A stretch of 21,605 bases of DNA from DATGMS01 sp040905145 (lineage in GTDB: Bacteria > Bacteroidota > Bacteroidia > Cytophagales > Cyclobacteriaceae), in the NCBI GenBank assembly GCA_040905145.1, contig JBBDSC010000183.1, positions 1-21,605 on the forward strand, written 5' to 3'. Under the pieces are notes generated by a model. The model was not told the DNA's origin. It searched no databases and was given only the letters and a program-made list of their open reading frames with translations. Position numbers and translations under genes: made by a program. This document shows positions 17,801-21,605 of this stretch, piece by piece (within the stretch, counting starts at the first letter, position 1; each line of letters begins with the position of its first letter).

Positions 17801-18102
17801 CTTTTATTAGTATTGCCCGGTACAATAGCATAATGATCTTTATGCTCTCCAATGGCTGCCAGTGCTCTTTCTTCCAGATCCAGCCGCAAGTTAGCTTCTA
17901 TTTTATTCTCATCCGGACCATGGCAGGTAAAACAGTTATCCGATAAGATGGGTTTGATATGATAATTGAAATCAATTTCCTCGGGCAAGACGGCTTCTAT
18001 CTCATCCGAAAATTTCACTCGGGAATTATATTGAAAAACCCATATGATGACGATGACAATTACTGCTGAAATTAATATTTTCTTTATAAAATATTTCCCC
18101 AT
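14854..18102 (-). CDS. PSD1 protein: planctomycete cytochrome c domain, DUF1549, LamG-like insert, DUF1553
   Basis: A 1082-residue protein with an N-terminal membrane segment (about 7-24) and the rest in the periplasm. Domains: c-type cytochrome domain about 45-140 with CFTCH (57-61) and a possible Met ligand among M114-M116; DUF1549 about 170-375 with FDLTGLPP (199-206) and a second haem-type motif CARCH (347-351) that is common in this family; a beta-rich LamG/concanavalin-like insert about 445-670 (LGDDIGYFE, WVHLVMSYDG, IYLNGKP, VDEFSVFDRRLS); and DUF1553 about 775-1040 (NRYWQMIFG, NTPLQALVLLNDP). The LamG-like part may bind carbohydrate. No reaction is established for PSD1 proteins; a redox role next to an exported dehydrogenase is inference. 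It is followed directly by its usual partner DUF1501. Base composition looks richer in G+C than neighbouring genes. Confidence 0.9.
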   Translation of the reverse strand: MGKYFIKKILISAVIVIVIIWVFQYNSRVKFSDEIEAVLPEEIDFNYHIKPILSDNCFTCHGPDENKIEANLRLDLEERALAAIGEHKDHYAIVPGNTNKSEVYKRITSTDPEMMMPPPESNLKLSEQEVALITRWIEQGAAYKPHWAFIIPEKPKVPQVENTASANNEIDHFTLAKMEEKGFKPSEKASKEILIRRVSFDLTGLPPSVEEVDAFLNDNSPDAYEKLIDRLLESPQYGERIASEWLDVARYADSHGYQDDGMRNMWPWRDWVIESFNENMPYDDFILWQIAGDMLPDATKEQKLATGFNRNHLQSQEGGIVDEEYRVEYVADRTATLGKGILALSTECARCHDHKYDPISQQEYFELYAFFNSVNETGQSPYMGEASPTVIITDEKVDKLLSYVKEKMQQQEQKTDPDREEYRKGFDQWLTKLKGSPQQQVKLKGRIGHYPLDKLVEDKYINLVNKDKPADMVLRQNEKDLEIAEGKFGKAVKLVGDSYIDLGDDIGYFERNEPFAISIWLRTLKDSLQGAVFSKSGGFANGYRGYDLMLREDGRLSATLSHTWPANAIEVHTTDKIPVDEWVHLVMSYDGSSKAKGLQIYLNGKPMELEIITDHLKRSILTYGKDKETWGNPGNLRIGSRDNETLSEALVDEFSVFDRRLSPVEISALYGTPDPIMVYFNEEDQQALLDYYLLNFSSTYQQHHKTLTSLRGEENDILSAEPEVMVMSERKEPRPTFILDRGAYDAPTKQVYPSTPSAVMEFPEDLPKNRLGLAQWLIHEENPLTARVAVNRYWQMIFGQGIVKTSDDFGNQGELPSHPELLDWLAVQFRESGWDIKELLRLMVTSATYQQSSVLKKELLEKDPDNVWLARGPSYRMPTEMIRDNALAASGLLVKKIGGRSVKPYQPEGLWEELAIRNATVYEPDSGSNLYRRGLYTIWKRSSPPPSMVIFDASDKYLCTVKRQNTNTPLQALVLLNDPQYLEAARMLAERMIKEGGDQLDEQINYGFRLMTSRKPDEPELQILQNLYEAELAEFRSSPAAADSLLQVGEQPRDQTLPENQVAALTVVVSTLINYDQAVYKR

Positions 18103-18188
18103 ATTATTTAACTACTTTAATGTGCAGCATTTCGCTAATATACAAAATATAATTAATGCCTCACATTTATAGAGGTGATGGTTTTGTC

Positions 18189-20312
18189 TCATTGAACAAC
18201 TGCATAGGTTTTCACATTCTCAAGATTAACCCGTATTGAAGAATAGCCAGGCTTGGTCTGACTAAGTTCTACCGGTCTTTGCTTTTCTCCTAGCTCGGGA
18301 CTCAAAACAGATAAATTGGGCAAATCCATCCCAAAGGTATTTATCTCATACTCAAGCTTATTATCATTTATCCTTGACTCCATTTCCTTTAAAATAGGGA
18401 TGGCGGCATTGTCTTTTATGGTGGAATGGGGCACTGCTACAATAGCTGTATTCATAAAATGAATCACCCATTTATCATTTTTATAGGTCCTGATTCTTGC
18501 TGCCCACCTGTTGTCCCCTCCTATCTGCTTTACAACAGGTTTAAAAGTGCTATCAGAAATAAGTTTTTTTAGAGGGATACCTCTTCCCGCAGAATCAATT
18601 ATTGTAAGATTTTTATACTTCCCTTTCAACAATTCCTCAGACAAAGGATTTTTATGTTTAAATCCTTTGTCATCATGGGTGCCAAATGGCAGCGCAAGCC
18701 ATGCAATTCCGCCTTTGGATAAATATTTTTTTATCGCCCCATATTGTTTGGCAGAAACACATCCTACACCATCCAAAATCAGCGGGGATTTTTCTTTACT
18801 TAAAGCAGTTTCATCCCCCAATTCCTCAGAACGTAAAAAACGGTAACCAACATTGTTTTTTACTAACTGCTCTGACCAAGCTTTAGCTCTATCCCAATGT
18901 TCCAATCCATCCTCATCTTTCCATCCGTTTTCCCTGCAATACCTGCTGTTTACCAGTCTTACTTCAACCAGGTCATTTCCATCCCTGTAATTAAGGTCAC
19001 TGTTTTTTATTTCCCATTTGTTGAATGGACTTATGACGTCCTCCATTTCCATAGCGTCTGAAGGATCTTCTTCAAGTCTTTGATTTAGGGTACTGCTCCA
19101 ATTGGAAACACCCCAAAAACGACTCAGGGCCCAGCCAAAATAAGCTCCCTGTTCATAGATCGTATAACTTAAAGCTATGGCGGGAGCATTTCCTCTCTTG
19201 GCAGCAATATCCTTTTGATGCATAGCTTCTGCATCCTTTTCAATCCAATCCACGCTCCTGACATTGGTCCCCACATTCTCAAGCATAAAGAAATCAAGAT
19301 GCGGAGCCATCTTCTCCAGGTCAAGTGAAATGGCATTTAAGGTTACCGGGCCCGTACTTGAACAGCAGGACATCAATGGCCTGTCACCCACAGTTTTTTT
19401 GACCATTTTTACATGGTCGACAATGGAATCGGTTTTCATTCTTAACCAGTCTCTGAATACCGGATTCTCATAATTTCCCCACTGAAGCATGGGTTTTGAG
19501 GTATCTCCCCAAAATGATTTATCTCCAAAAGCAGGAATTTCATGACCATAATCTTTTTTAAACCGTTCGCGGCAATACGTGCATCCGCAGGTGGTCAATC
19601 CCGCATAAGTGCACATATCATCTACTTCTACACCATCAAAGGGAACTTCTTTTATCAGCCTGGCCAGATATTTTTGGTGCATATCCAAAAATCCGGGATT
19701 GTTATGGCAAAAGGTTTCCATTTGATATTGTTTGGCATATCCGCGCCTTCCATCAAGCAGATCAACCTCACAAATATCATGAAATCTATGTCCTTCATAT
19801 TGTGCATATTGTGCAGCAATAGGGTCATGAAATAATAGAACATGATGGCGCTGTCCTCTGTGCAACTTTTTGAACTCCGCTTCATCCCTCGGCCGCTCTA
19901 CATGATTGCAAGAATAGTGGTCCATGAATTTGATATCATATTTATGCAATTCTTCACACACATTCGCATAATACCCATGTAACTGGCCGAAATAATTGGA
20001 GAAATCAAACCGGATATGGAAACCAAAATTTATGGCCGTATCAATTCCTGCTTCTGCAAAACCTCCTGCTCTGCGTTTTATTTTATCTATAATCTCCTTT
20101 TGTGACCACTGAAGATCCTCAATGGTGCACCACCAGCTTGCCGCACGATTAGGACTGAAGATTAAATCGGGTGGAGTGTCAGCCTCTATTAACCCTGATC
20201 TGCCCCCTTTTTGCAGCTTATCAAAAATATCCCCTGCCGGAAAATTATTTCCAAACCCAAGGCCTACTCCAGATAAGGCTGCTATCTTTATAAATTCTCT
20301 ACGGTTACTCAT
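18189..20312 (-). CDS. Tat-exported TIM-barrel glycoside-hydrolase-like protein (GH42/beta-galactosidase-like architecture)
   Basis: A 707-residue protein starting with a Tat signal (NRREFIKIAALSG, residues 3-15). The AGG in GGCAGGTAA before the ATG supports this start. The region about 50-470 reads as a TIM barrel: AGIDTAINFGFH (88-99), FDGVEVDD (225-232) with D231/D232 on a strand end, and FFMLENVG (341-348) with E345, plausible catalytic acids. A cysteine-rich insert, CGCTYCRERFKKDYG (242-256), with C234 nearby, follows the DD motif; this type of insert is familiar from uncharacterised GH42-like proteins. The part about 480-600 resembles the flavodoxin-like trimerisation domain of GH42 enzymes (SPLILDGVG, YLSKGGIAWLALP), then a beta domain. 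Substrate unknown. It lies between susD (77-base gap) and PSD1 (86-base gap). Family membership is by architecture, not a close match. Confidence 0.7.
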   Translation of the reverse strand: MSNRREFIKIAALSGVGLGFGNNFPAGDIFDKLQKGGRSGLIEADTPPDLIFSPNRAASWWCTIEDLQWSQKEIIDKIKRRAGGFAEAGIDTAINFGFHIRFDFSNYFGQLHGYYANVCEELHKYDIKFMDHYSCNHVERPRDEAEFKKLHRGQRHHVLLFHDPIAAQYAQYEGHRFHDICEVDLLDGRRGYAKQYQMETFCHNNPGFLDMHQKYLARLIKEVPFDGVEVDDMCTYAGLTTCGCTYCRERFKKDYGHEIPAFGDKSFWGDTSKPMLQWGNYENPVFRDWLRMKTDSIVDHVKMVKKTVGDRPLMSCCSSTGPVTLNAISLDLEKMAPHLDFFMLENVGTNVRSVDWIEKDAEAMHQKDIAAKRGNAPAIALSYTIYEQGAYFGWALSRFWGVSNWSSTLNQRLEEDPSDAMEMEDVISPFNKWEIKNSDLNYRDGNDLVEVRLVNSRYCRENGWKDEDGLEHWDRAKAWSEQLVKNNVGYRFLRSEELGDETALSKEKSPLILDGVGCVSAKQYGAIKKYLSKGGIAWLALPFGTHDDKGFKHKNPLSEELLKGKYKNLTIIDSAGRGIPLKKLISDSTFKPVVKQIGGDNRWAARIRTYKNDKWVIHFMNTAIVAVPHSTIKDNAAIPILKEMESRINDNKLEYEINTFGMDLPNLSVLSPELGEKQRPVELSQTKPGYSSIRVNLENVKTYAVVQ

Positions 20313-20389
20313 TTACCTGCCGATTATTAGGTAAGATTGGGAAACAGTGCGAAGTTTCTGAGATTTTCCATCTTTCATCTTTTATTCAA

Positions 20390-21605
20390 TTACCACCCTG
20401 GATTCTGCTCCAAATTTGGATTCGAGGAAAGTTCATTGTCCGGTATGGGCAGTAAATTGTGTCTCTCCTCATATTCAGCAGGAAACTTTACTTCGATTAA
20501 ACTACCATCGGCACCACGGACTTCAACCGGATAAATATCAGGTCCAATGTTCCAACGTTTGATATCAGCCCAGTTTATTCCTTCTCCAAAAAACTCTATC
20601 CGGCGTTCATGTCTGAGTTTATTCCTTGCTTCGGACTGCGACAAACCCATTGGCAAACTGGTGATTTTTACATCTGTCCGTTCGGTTCTTATTCTATTAA
20701 TCAAAGCAATTGCTTCATCAATGTTCTGATTGGTTTCAATTAAGGCTTCTGCTTTGGATAACAATACATCGGCATAGCGTAAAACGATGAAATTCAGTGG
20801 GGAAACACGGGGTGCAAGAATCGGAATTCCTTCACCTACGTTTTTCCGCAGTCCAAAACCAACCCTCTGACCAACATGATTTCTAATTTCCGTTGGATAA
20901 AGTAATCCTTCGAAATAGGCGCCTGGCCGTAAAATCGTGAAATCCAAACGTGGATCCCTTCCTTCATAGGGATTATTTGGATCCACGGCGGAACCATCAA
21001 TCATTTCATACGCATCCACAATATGTTGCGTGGGGGCAGGATCACTTGCTCCAGCAGCCGGAATGGATTCCGGGAGTGCCAGCCAAGCAAAGAAGTTTCC
21101 TTGTCCCTGCTCGCCTGCAATATATTGAATATCAAAAAGAACTTCCTGGTTGTTTTCATTTTCCAGCTGGAAGAGCCCCTCATAGCTAGGGAAAAGAGAA
21201 TATTTGTCTAAAGCCTCTATTTGCTCGACCACACTCAATACTTCGCTATAATTATTTTGATACAAATAAGCTCTCATTTTCATTCCCAAAGCAGCACCCT
21301 TGGTGGCCCTGCCTAGCTCAGAAGCCTCAGGCTGAAGGTTTTGGATAGCTATATCATAATCTGCAATAGCTTGATCCCAGGTTTCCTGAAGGGTATTTCG
21401 GCTGACTGTTCTTGCCTCCTCAGTCCCAATGACCGTGTTAATAATAGGAACTCCGCCGTAGGTTTCTGCTAATAAAGCATAGGCTATGCCCCTTAGAAAA
21501 TGAACCTCCCCCAAATGGGTTTTTTTTGTGGTTTCATCAAGTTCAACCCGTTCAATATTTTCAAGAAAATAATTAGCCTGGTTGATGATCCGATAACACA
21601 TGGTC
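20390..21605 (-). CDS. susD: SusD/RagB family lipoprotein, N-terminus beyond the window
   Basis: The frame is open from the stop at 20390 through the right edge; the ATG at 21599-21601 is internal, because the text already reads as mid-SusD (IINQANYFLENIE). About 404 residues are visible; the missing start would hold the lipoprotein signal and first helices. Landmarks: GEVHFLRGIAYALLAETYGG, then VPII, RATKGAALGMKMRAYLY, VLRYADVLLSKAEAL, INRIRTERT, ERRIEFFGEG, and the C-terminus NLLPIPDNEL...NPNLEQNPGW. It belongs to a different subtype from the other intact SusD, so the two pairs probably bind different glycan parts. A susC gene is expected just outside the window. The DUF1501/PSD1 block follows downstream on the same strand. 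Confidence 0.95.
   Translation of the reverse strand, partial: TMCYRIINQANYFLENIERVELDETTKKTHLGEVHFLRGIAYALLAETYGGVPIINTVIGTEEARTVSRNTLQETWDQAIADYDIAIQNLQPEASELGRATKGAALGMKMRAYLYQNNYSEVLSVVEQIEALDKYSLFPSYEGLFQLENENNQEVLFDIQYIAGEQGQGNFFAWLALPESIPAAGASDPAPTQHIVDAYEMIDGSAVDPNNPYEGRDPRLDFTILRPGAYFEGLLYPTEIRNHVGQRVGFGLRKNVGEGIPILAPRVSPLNFIVLRYADVLLSKAEALIETNQNIDEAIALINRIRTERTDVKITSLPMGLSQSEARNKLRHERRIEFFGEGINWADIKRWNIGPDIYPVEVRGADGSLIEVKFPAEYEERHNLLPIPDNELSSNPNLEQNPGW

Noticed and set aside
18511..18846. A 111-codon plus-strand open frame
   Set aside because: Antisense to the GH-like gene, with no family features.

Overview
The window is from a member of the Bacteroidota. It holds two SusD-type glycan-binding lipoproteins (one cut by the right edge), a full SusC-type TonB-dependent receptor and remnants of a third SusD. 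Ribosome binding sites are A-rich and weak, and the DNA is AT-leaning. The gene content (exported sulfatase remnant, Tat-exported oxidoreductase, PSD1 cytochrome plus DUF1501 pair, sodium symporter) resembles free-living marine or soil Cytophagales-type polysaccharide degraders more than gut Bacteroides. That lineage call is inference; there is no rRNA or housekeeping gene to confirm it. Every gene I support is on the minus strand, so transcription runs from right to left.

In order of transcription: (1) 21605-20390, the C-terminal part of a SusD; its SusC partner is presumably just outside the window. (2) 20312-18189, a Tat-exported TIM-barrel glycoside-hydrolase-like protein. (3) 18102-14854, a PSD1 protein (planctomycete-type cytochrome c domain, DUF1549, LamG-like insert, DUF1553). 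(4) about 14825-13371, a Tat-exported DUF1501 protein. (5) 13303-12026, a Tat-exported Gfo/Idh/MocA oxidoreductase. (6) 11915-11022, a cytoplasmic phytanoyl-CoA-dioxygenase-like enzyme. (7) 11003-9207, a sodium:solute symporter. A 390-base gap with several inverted repeats follows, and then a second unit: (8) SusC 8816-5646, (9) SusD 5619-3880, (10) a DUF6067/GH123-like putative glycosidase 3875-1251. The left 1.25 kb is a graveyard: a susD with at least four kinds of lesion, a sulfatase reduced to its signal peptide joined to its C-terminal region, and an unexplained short open frame at the edge.

The working model is a polysaccharide utilisation locus. SusC/SusD pairs would bind and import glycan fragments. 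Exported TIM-barrel hydrolases would cut them in the periplasm. A Tat-exported NAD(P)-type oxidoreductase would oxidise or eliminate a sugar unit. The symporter would carry a small product into the cytoplasm, where the Fe(II)/2-oxoglutarate oxygenase could hydroxylate it. The PSD1/DUF1501 pair adds a possible c-type-haem redox partner. The substrate cannot be read from the sequence. The sulfatase remnant hints that the ancestral locus handled a sulfated glycan. No regulator, tRNA, rRNA, insertion sequence or CRISPR array was found.
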